The notes beneath the pieces were generated by a model. That model made no database searches, was not told the DNA's origin, and saw nothing but the letters and a program-made list of their open reading frames with translations. A DNA stretch of 22,491 nt from an uncultured Clostridia bacterium. Lineage in GTDB: Bacteria; Bacillota; Clostridia; Christensenellales; Aristaeellaceae. The position numbers and the translations under genes were made by a program. This document shows positions 15,493-22,491 of the stretch, in pieces. The stretch's first letter is position 1. The number at the start of each line of letters is the position of its first letter. The stretch is from NCBI GenBank assembly GCA_937907055.1, contig CALCTW010000030.1, positions 1 to 22,491 of the forward strand, in the 5' to 3' direction.

Positions 15493-16827
15493 ATGAAGAA
15501 ACTTCTGGCTCTGGTCCTCGCTGCCATCATGCTGGTCGCTTGCTGCGCCGCTCTGGCTGAGGAAGGATACCCCGAGGTAACCGACGCCTACGATTTCGGC
15601 GGCGCCGAAGTCTGGATCGCCGACTATTGGTCTTCCGCTAACTGGGATGCCAATACCGACATGACCGAAGAACAGGAAGCGACCTACAACTATCGTCGTT
15701 GGATCGAGTCCACCTTCAACTGCACTGTGAAGACTCTGCAGGACGGCGACTGGGGCAGCAACGTTGAACAGCTGATCAACTTCTGCTCTGCTCCCGATGG
15801 TTCCTATCGTCTGTACATCCTGCCCCCGGACTTTGTTGCCACTCCTATGGCCAACAACCTGTTCGCTGCCTGGCAGGGCGACATGACCGATGAACATTGG
15901 AATTCTTCCACCGTTGGCTTCATGACCAAGGGCGGCAACGTCTACGGCGTTTCCACCGGTTACTGCGAGCCCCGTCCCTGCCTGTACTTCAACAAGCGCG
16001 TTCTTGAAGAAGCCGGCATCAACTGGGAATCCATCTATGACATGCAGGCCGAAGGCACCTGGACTTGGGATGCTTTCGAAGCTATGCTGCAGCAGATCAC
16101 CAAGGACACCGATAACGACGGCGTTATCGATATCTATGGTATGACCGGTTCCAACATGGACCTCTACCTCGAGGGCGTGTTCTCCAACGGCGGCACCTTC
16201 TTCGAGTATGATGAGAATGGTAAGCTGGCTATCGCTTGCAACACCGACGAAGTTATCGAAGGTATGCAGTGGGCCAAGGACATCTGGAACAACTACGGTT
16301 ATCAGCAGCCTGCCGACGGTCAGTGGGACTACTACAAGACCGCTTGGAAAGAGGGCTTCTGCGGCTTCTACATGTATCAGACCTACGGCGGCTTCAACGA
16401 CAACAGCGAAATGGCTGACATGGTCGATGAATGGGGCTGCGTCGCTTTCCCCATGGGTAAGCTGGGCAACTACATTGGCTACGTTTCTGAGAACGTGACC
16501 GTTATCCCCAACGTCTACACCGAAGAAGAAGTTGCTGGTCTGACTGCCCTGTACAAGCTGTGGACCACTGCTACCCCCGGCTATGACGATGAAGATAGCT
16601 GGATCGGCAACAAGTACAACTACACTGACGAGCGCGCTGTCGAAGAGACCTACGCTATGCTGCGTCAGCCCGAACATCAGCTGTGGAACAAGTGCCTGTT
16701 CCTCGGTTCTCTGAACGACGTGCTGGGCGCTGACTTCATGTGGAACCTGGGCGGCTCTGATCCCGCTGCTCTGATCGAAGCGAAGACCCCCGTTTGGCAG
16801 GGTCTGCTGGATGGCTTCAACAAGTAA
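15493..16827 (+). CDS. extracellular sugar solute-binding protein (orphan, CUT1 type)
   Basis: The 444-aa protein is made with a signal peptide (MKKLLALVLAAIMLVACCA). Its tail has both a lipobox-like LVAC, with Cys17 as the possible lipidated residue, and an ALA cleavage site at about residue 22, so lipoprotein or free secreted form cannot be settled. The mature part has the two-lobed family-1 binding-protein pattern: FNKRVLEEAGINWESIYDMQ near residue 170, TWTWDAFEAMLQQITKDTD around residue 195, and a very Trp/Tyr-rich composition suited to sugar stacking. AAGGAGG at 15479-15485 lies 7 nt before the ATG. The gene has its own promoter and a strong terminator, and its codons are strongly biased to C-ending forms, all pointing to high expression. 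No permease is adjacent on its strand; the nearest pair without a binding protein ends at 14486, so that pair is the likely partner (inference). Confidence 0.92.
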   Translation: MKKLLALVLAAIMLVACCAALAEEGYPEVTDAYDFGGAEVWIADYWSSANWDANTDMTEEQEATYNYRRWIESTFNCTVKTLQDGDWGSNVEQLINFCSAPDGSYRLYILPPDFVATPMANNLFAAWQGDMTDEHWNSSTVGFMTKGGNVYGVSTGYCEPRPCLYFNKRVLEEAGINWESIYDMQAEGTWTWDAFEAMLQQITKDTDNDGVIDIYGMTGSNMDLYLEGVFSNGGTFFEYDENGKLAIACNTDEVIEGMQWAKDIWNNYGYQQPADGQWDYYKTAWKEGFCGFYMYQTYGGFNDNSEMADMVDEWGCVAFPMGKLGNYIGYVSENVTVIPNVYTEEEVAGLTALYKLWTTATPGYDDEDSWIGNKYNYTDERAVEETYAMLRQPEHQLWNKCLFLGSLNDVLGADFMWNLGGSDPAALIEAKTPVWQGLLDGFNK

Positions 16828-16863
16828 TTTGTTGATCCTGATCAGATCATAAAGATCTAATCG

Positions 16864-16894
16864 GAGGACCACTCTTCGGAGTGGTCCTCTTTTT
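16864..16894 (+). terminator. intrinsic terminator with UUCG tetraloop
   Basis: GAGGACCACTC (16864-16874) and GAGTGGTCCTC (16879-16889) form a perfect 11-bp stem capped by the very stable TTCG tetraloop, followed by TTTTT. It ends the monocistronic binding-protein transcript. Confidence 0.95.
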
Positions 16895-17101
16895 GTGCGC
16901 GTAAAGATCACAGGAGCGGCTGCATGCAGTGAGAATGAATGCCGCAAGAATTTCATTCGATACTGTACATCTCTAAACTATTCAAAGAAGGATCAATAAT
17001 CTTGAAGAACAAGGAATAGCATAAGTGTAAGGATACGATGCGTGTACGCTGCTATTGGTTTGTGTATGCGTGTGTTTATATATCCTTTTCATGAATGATC
17101 A
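16895..17101. other. non-coding interval with a 15-bp palindrome at its end
   Basis: No open frame with a ribosome site was seen. GAATGAT-C-ATCATTC at 17093-17107 is a perfect palindrome around one central base, overlapping the end of the degenerate minus-strand reading frame described next. It may be a protein-binding site or chance. Confidence 0.4.
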
Positions 17102-17368
17102 TCATTCGATCGAAGCCTTGTATTTCATCTTTTCTCGCATTAGTCTGGCCAGCAATTGATGAGTATGTCTTGGCTTTGTAAAAATAAGAAACCACTCAGA
17201 AATGCCCCTAAATTGCTTTCTGAGCGAAGGCGTGTATAAGCAGTAAAGAACCTCATCACAGCGATCAAAAGCCTGACAGCGATGAAATACGGCACTTTTC
17301 ATCTTGTATCCGGCTGTTTTCAGGTTCTGTATTAACACCGGATCCTTCATCGTGTATACTTTGTACAA
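17102..17368 (-). pseudogene. degenerate reading frame, repeat copy A (unknown family)
   Basis: An 88-codon minus-strand frame without a clear ribosome site. Its middle part (LIQNLKTAGYKMKSAVFH, then AFDR) resembles the second degenerate frame at 17752-18063 (LIQKLATVP, NAVFCCF, AFDR), so the two are diverged copies of one sequence. It contains hairpin A (17195-17224). I do not recognise the family. It could be a decayed gene fragment or a repeat that happens to be open in this frame. Confidence 0.3.
17195..17224. repeat. conserved hairpin element, copy A
   Basis: CTCAGAAA (17195-17202) pairs with TTTCTGAG (17217-17224) around a 14-nt loop. The same stem and loop length recur in copy B at 17738-17769, and similarity continues for about 110 bp on the higher-coordinate side, including the shared GCGATCAAAAGCC/TCGATCAAAAGCC and AAATACGGCA blocks. 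Confidence 0.75.
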
Positions 17369-17725
17369 AGCCGCTCTTCCGGGTCATCCCAGGCGCAAAT
17401 GCCCAATAACAGGGCTCGCTCAGAAGGGTCAAGGCTTTATTTTTGTTCAAGTAATACACTCCTTTCCTGTATCTGCATAATCCTTTAGTGCTTTGTATGA
17501 TTTATAATCTACACTGCTGCTGCCATATGCTGTCGCAAGTCTGTTCATGTCCATATTTACTCTATTCACTGTTCCGTGAGCGTTAATGTGTAATGCTGCC
17601 ACCATGCTTTCGCTGTCAGCGTTCTTTGTTTCTATCCAGATGACAACGCTTTTCTCTCGAATGTCCTTATTGGGTGTTTTCGATTCTGTCACCGCTATTC
17701 TGTAATGATCCTGTTTGTGATCCAT
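17265..17725 (-). pseudogene. frameshifted small protein resembling phage/toxin-type barnase-EndoU-like nuclease domain
   Basis: Two minus-strand frames, 17725-17447 and 17459-17265, overlap by 13 bases and read as one protein if a frameshift near 17450 is repaired. The first part has SVVIWIETKNADS, then VAALHINAHGTVNRVNMDMN and LATAYG; the second opens with YYLNKNKALTLLSE. This order (beta strand VxWIE, strand VAALxINxxG, DxNxxxxAYG, closing YxNKxKAxxLLS) matches what I remember of the nuclease-like domain at the end of phage MuF and polymorphic-toxin proteins in gut Clostridia (BECR fold). The start has no good ribosome site, no upstream delivery domain is present, and the frameshift breaks it, so I call it a remnant. 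It lies between the two hairpin repeats. The family assignment is from memory and uncertain; the frameshift reading is better supported. Confidence 0.42.
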
Positions 17726-17737
17726 AAACTATGAAAC

Positions 17738-17769
17738 GCTCAGAAATGCCCTTAATTTGCTTTCTGAGC
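17738..17769. repeat. conserved hairpin element, copy B
   Basis: GCTCAGAAA (17738-17746) pairs perfectly with TTTCTGAGC (17761-17769) around a 14-nt loop. The stem and loop length match copy A at 17195-17224, about 540 bp away in the same orientation. Confidence 0.75.
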
Positions 17770-18063
17770 TGAGGAATGTGTAAACCGGAAAGAGATCTCA
17801 CTTAATCGATCAAAAGCCCGGAAGCAGCAAAATACGGCATTACTGATGTACTGTTTCATAGGAACTGTCGCCAACTTTTGAATCAACGTACTGTCGCTGA
17901 TTGTGAGCAGAGTGTTATCATTGTAAATGAACTGATCTGTGAACTTTGGCGAACATCTCTGTATATAGACAAAATATCGCATGGTCGGGTTTATGATCAG
18001 AAGGAGCATCCCTGATGATGCTGTAAACTGGTAATGGGTCACATGAATGCTGTGATCCATCAA
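17752..18063 (-). pseudogene. degenerate reading frame, repeat copy B (unknown family)
   Basis: An open frame of 103 codons beginning with TTG or ATG just past the terminator at 18071-18107. There is no ribosome site and no promoter-like sequence before it. Its C-terminal half resembles the frame at 17102-17368. Relative to copy A it is frameshifted near its end: in another frame the match continues with RKQIKGISERF. This points to decay of a common ancestor rather than to two working genes. The product is not recognised. Confidence 0.28.
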
Positions 18064-18070
18064 ATGATAC

Positions 18071-18107
18071 TAAAAACAGGGGCCGCTTCATTTTGAAGCG
18101 GCCCCTG
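18071..18107 (-). terminator. intrinsic terminator of the minus-strand transporter operon
   Basis: CAGGGGCCGCTTCA (18077-18090) and TGAAGCGGCCCCTG (18094-18107) form a perfect 14-bp GC-rich stem with a 3-nt loop. On the minus strand it is followed by TTTTTA. It lies 20 nt beyond the stop of the binding-protein gene. Confidence 0.95.
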
Positions 18108-18127
18108 CTTAATGATTAAGATTCGGA

Positions 18128-19897
18128 TCAGTTACCGGCCTGCTGCAGCGCCCAGATGGCATCAGCTTCGCCCTGAGACCAGGCAACGCAATCGGCATAG
18201 CCATACTGGTTGGCCAGGTTGCGCATGGTCTGCACATGGAAGTTGAATTCACCGTCGTTCTTGGCCATGATGGCACGCCAGGTGTAGGTGACGATGGTGT
18301 TGGTCACGTTCTTCCAGGTCAGAGTCAGCTGTGTATCCTTGGAGGATTCGGAGTGGGTGGTTTCAGGCTTGATCACATAGTCGGTGGTGTTCTCCATGTA
18401 CTGTTCAGCCAGCGTGTAGCCGGTGTGATCGCGCCAATCCTGCTGAATGTCATAGGTGACAGCGGTGTTCTCGCTCACCCAGGTGGTGTTGAAGAAGGTC
18501 TCGCCCAGTTCGCCGTCGGGGTTGATCATATCGCGGCTCAGGGTCACGTTGTTGATCTGCAGGCAGCCATCGTTGAAGGAACCGGAGAGGGGATAGGTCT
18601 TGCCGGTATAGATGCTGGTCCATTCCTTGCCGGCCAGATCATACTGGCTGTCGTTGTTGCAGGCCTTGCCGAGTTCGGTGAAATACATACCGCCTTCCTC
18701 GTTATAATCCCACATCAGACCGCGGGGGCCATACCACATGGTCATGCTGCCTTCGGGGGAAGCAATGAAATCGAGGATCGCGAGGCAAAGCTCGGGATAT
18801 TCGGTGCTGGCACCGACGGACCAAATGCGGTTGCCGCCCAGATCGCTCATACCATAGGCGATGGGACGGGCTTCGGAGGGAACGCAGGCATACATATACT
18901 TGCCGGCGGCCATGTGGTCATCGGTGTTGTAGGCCATAGAACCGGCATAGTTGAAGATGCTCCAGAAGGTACCGCTGGCCTTGACCTTTTCAGACATCTT
19001 TTCGTAGGTCTGAGTGCCGCTGTTGGGATCCAGCAGACCGGCCTGATACAACTTGTTGAACCACTTCAGCATCTCCATGTAGGGGCTGCCGTCGGCAAGG
19101 CAATCATAGAACTCGCCGTTTTCGGGGTTGTAATGGCCGATGCCCAGCTCGTCATATCCATAGTAGGCAGTACCGAGAGACTTGACATACATCACCATGC
19201 TGCCGTCCCAATCGGGCCACAGAGAAGCGGCATAGGTCTCGTTGCCGTTTTCATCGGTGGGGCAGATGGCCTTCATCTGCTTGAACACTTCCAGCATGTC
19301 GTCCATGTTCTTCACTTCGGGATAGCCCAGTTCCTTGTACAGATCCCAGCGCAGATCCCAGGTGTAGAAGAAGCTCTGGTGAGCGGCAGCACCTTCGCTG
19401 GCCAGCGCGATGCCGTGGCCGAAGCCGTGCACCTTGCCGTCGCTGTTGATGTTGCGGTTGTTTTCCAGCGCGTTGGTGTAGTGTTCAGCAATGTAGGGCG
19501 CGTATTCTTCCAGCATATCATACTTTTCCAGATCCAGAAGCATACCGCGTTCGACAGCGGTCTTGTAGTCCGCGCCGTTGGAGCCCCAGACCACCAGATC
19601 GCCCAGGTTGCCGTCCGCCATACGGGTGGCAAAAACGCCGTCCTGATCCTGAATGATGTTGATCTTCACGTTGAACAGATCCAGCATCAGCGCGGCGGAC
19701 CAGCCCAGCTGCTCACCGTTGAAGTTGGCCAGCTGGCTGTAAACGTTGATCACAATGGGGTCACTGTCATAATCGACAAGACCTTCATCGTACACGTTGT
19801 TCGTGCCGTACTCGAAAGAGGAAGCGGCGAAGGCAGGGGAGATGGACAGCAGCATGCACAGCGCGATCATCATCGCCCAGATACGGGTGTTTTTCAT
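18128..19897 (-). CDS. secreted solute-binding protein of an LplB/LplC-type sugar transporter
   Basis: The 589-aa protein is the extracellular binding component of the transporter whose permeases are encoded just upstream. The signal peptide (MKNTRIWAMMIALCMLLSIS) ends in PAFA-AS, a type I cleavage site; the only Cys in it (residue 14) is not in a lipobox, so the mature protein is not obviously lipid-anchored, which is unusual for a Gram-positive binding protein. Length and layout fit the LipO/YtcQ group (500-600 aa): PIVINVYSQ near residue 48, GDLVVWGSNGADYKTAVERG near residue 98, WDLRWDLYKELGYPEVKNMD around 180-198, and DFIASPEGSMTMWYGPRG around 375. AGGAGG lies 8 nt before the ATG. It starts 45 nt after the LplC-like gene and ends just before a strong terminator. 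The ligand is probably an oligosaccharide; it cannot be specified. Confidence 0.92.
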   Translation of the reverse strand: MKNTRIWAMMIALCMLLSISPAFAASSFEYGTNNVYDEGLVDYDSDPIVINVYSQLANFNGEQLGWSAALMLDLFNVKINIIQDQDGVFATRMADGNLGDLVVWGSNGADYKTAVERGMLLDLEKYDMLEEYAPYIAEHYTNALENNRNINSDGKVHGFGHGIALASEGAAAHQSFFYTWDLRWDLYKELGYPEVKNMDDMLEVFKQMKAICPTDENGNETYAASLWPDWDGSMVMYVKSLGTAYYGYDELGIGHYNPENGEFYDCLADGSPYMEMLKWFNKLYQAGLLDPNSGTQTYEKMSEKVKASGTFWSIFNYAGSMAYNTDDHMAAGKYMYACVPSEARPIAYGMSDLGGNRIWSVGASTEYPELCLAILDFIASPEGSMTMWYGPRGLMWDYNEEGGMYFTELGKACNNDSQYDLAGKEWTSIYTGKTYPLSGSFNDGCLQINNVTLSRDMINPDGELGETFFNTTWVSENTAVTYDIQQDWRDHTGYTLAEQYMENTTDYVIKPETTHSESSKDTQLTLTWKNVTNTIVTYTWRAIMAKNDGEFNFHVQTMRNLANQYGYADCVAWSQGEADAIWALQQAGN

Positions 19898-19942
19898 GGG
19901 TTCAACCTCCTGTCAGATGGATTCACTTTTCTTCAGCCGGAC

Positions 19943-20890
19943 TCAGCCTTTTACGGCGCCCAGCATGATACCTTTAACAAAGAAACGCTGCATGAAGGGA
20001 TACACGCACAGGATGGGGATGATGGAGACCATCGCGATGGTGTACTGGTTGACGGTAGAGGATGTCATGGAAGCAGCCAGCTGCGTGTTTCCGCCGCTGT
20101 TCATGGCGGCGTTCATCGCGGCGCTGTTCTGATTCAGGTAGGTATACAGCACGTGCTGCAGGGTCATCAGCTTGGGCGTGGAGGACATGAGCAGCAGCGA
20201 ATCCTGGAAAGAGTTCCAGTTGCCCCCGGCTCCGAAGATGGCGATGGTGGCCAGGATCGGGATGCTCAGCGGCCAGATGATGCGGACGAACACACGCGGC
20301 GTGGAGGCGCCGTCGATAATGGCGGATTCCTCCAGAGAAGTGGGAATGGATTCGATGTAGGTCTTGACCAGAATGATGTTATAGGGGGCGACCATGCCGG
20401 GAATGATGTAGGCCAGGAAGCTTCCCTTCAGGCCCAGCATCACCATGTTGATGAACCAGGGCACCAGACCGGCGTTGAAGTACATGGTAATGACGAGGAA
20501 ACGATACCAGAAGGAACGCTTCCACATCTTCTGCTTGGTGATCAGGTAACCGGCCCAAGCTGTGGTCAGCACCATCAGCGCGGTACCGAGCACTGTACGG
20601 CCCACAGTTACCACCAGAGAATCCAGCAGGGTGTTGACATTGAAGATATTGGCGTAGTTGTCAAAATGGATGCCGACGGGATAGAAGTTGATCTGTCCGG
20701 CAACGACCATGGAGTTTTCAGAAATGGTATTGATGAACAGATAGTAGAAGGGGAAGACACACAGAAGGGTGAACAGGGAATAGAAGATGATGATCACGAT
20801 ATTGACCGCGATATCCGCAGGAGTCCTTTTGATGTGCAGAGATCCTTCCGGCTTTGCTTTTTTCTTATCCTGTTTGGTTACAACGCTCAT
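19943..20890 (-). CDS. carbohydrate ABC transporter permease, LplC/YtcP-like
   Basis: The 315-aa permease has a Lys-rich cytosolic start, a first helix near residues 30-50 (IVIIIFYSLFTLLCVFPFYY), the motif LFINTISENSMVVAGQI usual for LplC-like proteins, and an EAA loop EESAIIDGASTPRVFVRIIW in the C-terminal half. It ends in RFFVKGIMLGAVKG, a characteristic C-terminus of this group. AAGGAGG lies 8 nt before the ATG, inside the 17-nt gap after the LplB-like gene. With its neighbours it makes a complete importer except for the ATPase. Confidence 0.94.
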   Translation of the reverse strand: MSVVTKQDKKKAKPEGSLHIKRTPADIAVNIVIIIFYSLFTLLCVFPFYYLFINTISENSMVVAGQINFYPVGIHFDNYANIFNVNTLLDSLVVTVGRTVLGTALMVLTTAWAGYLITKQKMWKRSFWYRFLVITMYFNAGLVPWFINMVMLGLKGSFLAYIIPGMVAPYNIILVKTYIESIPTSLEESAIIDGASTPRVFVRIIWPLSIPILATIAIFGAGGNWNSFQDSLLLMSSTPKLMTLQHVLYTYLNQNSAAMNAAMNSGGNTQLAASMTSSTVNQYTIAMVSIIPILCVYPFMQRFFVKGIMLGAVKG

Positions 20891-20907
20891 GTTTTCTTCC
20901 TCCTTTC

Positions 20908-22491
20908 TTACACGATGCTCTCGCCGCGGATCGACTTGGAAACCCGGTTGGCGATCAGCAGCAGGGTGACACCCACCAGCGACTTGGTAACACCCACAAC
21001 GGTGGCCAGCGGCAGGTTGGCGGAGGAGCCCATACCGATGTTATAAACGTACAGATCCAGCACTTCGATTGTTTCTGTATTCCAGGCGTTGGAGAAAACC
21101 AGATACTGTTCCATACCATTGGACAGGATACCGGCAATGCTCATCAGCAGCATAACCATGTAGGTGGGCAGCAGGCCGGGAATGGTCACGTGACGGATGC
21201 ACTGCCAGCGGTTGGCGCCGTCCACACGGGCGGCTTCGTAAAGCTGCTGGTCGATGCCCGCGATACCCGCGATGTAGATGATGGCGCTCCAGCCCAGGCC
21301 CTTCCAGGTGCCCCACAGCAGCATTTTCAGCCAGGTCATGCTGCCGTCCTGCAGGTAGATGGTATCCGGACGGTTGCCGGTCAGAAGACCGATCATCTGG
21401 TTCAGGAAGCCGTCCTTGCTGAAGATCGCCAGCGCGACAGCGTAAACCAGAACCCAGGAAATGAAGTTGGGGATGGTGGTGAAGGTCTGCACGAAACGCT
21501 GGAACTTGGAGGAGGGGATCTCCGCCAGCATGACAGCGAAGGCGATGGGCAGCCAGCTGGTGGCGATGCCAAGGCCGCTCATGACCAGCGTGTTACGCAG
21601 CACACGCAGCGTATCGGAACCATTCTGGAACAGATACTTGAACTGTTCAAAGCCGACAAACTTGTTGGCAGTCAGGGTGTAATCGCCGGGTACCAGTTCA
21701 AAGAAGGCATAGCGCCAGCCGTAGATGGGCAGATAGCAGAACAGGAAGGCCATGAGGATGACCGGCAGCATCATCAGGAAGAGACGATACTTTTCGGGCA
21801 TCTCGAACTTCAGGTTCTGGATCTGATTCTTCTTGGCGGCTGTGATGTTCATCACCAGATTGACGAGGGAAATGAGCAGCAGCAGACCGGCCAGAATGCC
21901 GAAGACCCAGATGCCGATCGGCAGCTGCTGGTTGAATTCCGCCACCTCATCGGTATAGCCCATACCGGCGATATAATTCAAGCGGCTTTCGATGGCCTTA
22001 TACGCGCTGTAGATCAGCATCAGACCGCCGCAGGTCATCGCGCTACCGGCAAAAGCACCGGCATAAGCGGGGGTGCGCATCTTGCGGTTGCCAAGGCTGG
22101 CGCATTCGGCAAGACCGGCCACCAGGATGCCGACCATCGCCAGCAGCGCGCCCATGTTCAGGGTGCGGAAGGGGGCTTCCTCCAGCATGGTGGTCTTGAC
22201 GGCTTTGCCGTTCTCATCCTTGACGGCCTTGCCCTCTTCATCCACCACCTTGATGCGGCTCTTGGTCAGCTCATCATTAAAAAGGCTGACCGTGGTCTCA
22301 TAGTTGGTGGCGGAAGTAAAGAGCGCGAGATTGATATTCATCTTACCTACTTCGGAAATGTAGGCTTTCTTCTCATTACTGTATTTTTCAACGCCGGTAA
22401 AGATACGGGCGGGGTTGACATCGGGAATGAAAACCAGCACAAAAAGAATGACGACCAGTATACGTGCCAGTTTTTCGATCAGGGTAGAGGG
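20908..22491 (-). CDS. LplB-like sugar ABC transporter permease with extra N-terminal membrane region (5'-truncated by window)
   Basis: The frame is open through the right edge: 527 residues are visible, and the GTG at 22440 is not the likely start because the membrane helix it lies in (LARILVVILFVLVFIP) begins upstream. The C-terminal 300 residues are an ordinary LplB-like permease (LMMLPVILMAFLFCYLPIYG, then SWLPIAFAVMLAEIPSSKFQ and the EAA loop EAARVDGANRWQCIRHVTIP). The first 220 or so visible residues are not part of the family: an anchor helix, an external stretch of about 80 residues with a VVDEEGKAVKDENGKAVKTT segment, then three more helices (ALLAMVGILVAGLAECASL; AYAGAFAGSAMTCGGLMLIY; IWVFGILAGLLLLISLVNLV). 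This may be a fused four-helix membrane module of unknown role. It is first in the operon as seen; the promoter is outside the window. Confidence 0.92.
   Translation of the reverse strand, partial: PSTLIEKLARILVVILFVLVFIPDVNPARIFTGVEKYSNEKKAYISEVGKMNINLALFTSATNYETTVSLFNDELTKSRIKVVDEEGKAVKDENGKAVKTTMLEEAPFRTLNMGALLAMVGILVAGLAECASLGNRKMRTPAYAGAFAGSAMTCGGLMLIYSAYKAIESRLNYIAGMGYTDEVAEFNQQLPIGIWVFGILAGLLLLISLVNLVMNITAAKKNQIQNLKFEMPEKYRLFLMMLPVILMAFLFCYLPIYGWRYAFFELVPGDYTLTANKFVGFEQFKYLFQNGSDTLRVLRNTLVMSGLGIATSWLPIAFAVMLAEIPSSKFQRFVQTFTTIPNFISWVLVYAVALAIFSKDGFLNQMIGLLTGNRPDTIYLQDGSMTWLKMLLWGTWKGLGWSAIIYIAGIAGIDQQLYEAARVDGANRWQCIRHVTIPGLLPTYMVMLLMSIAGILSNGMEQYLVFSNAWNTETIEVLDLYVYNIGMGSSANLPLATVVGVTKSLVGVTLLLIANRVSKSIRGESIV

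Noticed and set aside
17187..17770. The two direct hairpin repeats considered as a CRISPR array or transposon ends.
   Set aside because: Only two diverged copies exist, about 540 bp apart and in the same orientation; there is no regular spacing, no target duplication and no transposase.
18236..21046. A 936-codon plus-strand open frame opposite the minus-strand transporter genes.
   Set aside because: It covers parts of three genes with clear families and ribosome sites on the other strand; its composition is typical of an antisense shadow.

Overview
The window looks like a chromosomal carbohydrate-uptake region from a low-to-mid GC Gram-positive anaerobe (Bacillota, Clostridia; a gut or rumen lineage is the best guess). 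The reasons are near-perfect AGGAGG ribosome binding sites, SigA-type promoters (TTGACA-17-TATAAT), U-tailed intrinsic terminators, and several CUT1-type sugar ABC transporters that have binding proteins and permeases but no ATPase gene beside them. Genus-level placement is inference.

Left edge (1-1587): the 3' part of a secreted GH10 endo-xylanase with an N-terminal carbohydrate-binding module, closed by a 12-bp-stem terminator.

Main operon (promoter 1619-1647, terminator 14505-14540): eight tightly packed same-strand genes. In order they are a 1237-aa membrane-anchored fusion of two beta-sandwich modules to a sugar solute-binding protein; a MalF-type permease; a MalG-type permease with an unusual cytoplasmic N-terminal domain of about 130 residues; an exported NHL-propeller/TPR protein with a C-terminal membrane anchor; a Yip1-family membrane protein; a membrane-anchored DUF5696 protein; and a second MalF/MalG-type permease pair. 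Two permease pairs plus three envelope accessory proteins in one transcript is the most distinctive feature of the window. It suggests one coordinated cell-surface glycan capture and import system. No glycosidase of known activity lies inside the operon, so the substrate cannot be named.

Region 14541-16894: about 0.9 kb without a convincing protein gene. It contains a candidate small structured RNA of about 105 nt with its own extended -10 promoter and terminator. It is followed by a monocistronic, probably highly expressed solute-binding protein with its own promoter and a UUCG-loop terminator. This orphan binding protein could serve the second permease pair, which lacks one.

Region 16895-18070: gene-poor and probably decayed. 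On the minus strand it holds a frameshifted small gene resembling phage/toxin-type barnase-EndoU-like nuclease domains. That gene is flanked by two related degenerate sequences, each containing the same conserved hairpin (8-9 bp stem, 14-nt loop).

Right edge (18071-22491, minus strand): an LplB-LplC-LipO-like transporter operon. It runs from a permease with a large extra N-terminal membrane region (truncated at the window edge), through a second permease, to a secreted 589-aa binding protein, and ends in a 14-bp-stem terminator. Overall the window holds three sugar import modules and a xylanase, the layout expected of a plant-fibre or host-glycan degrader that shares one MsmX/MsmK-type ATPase encoded elsewhere.
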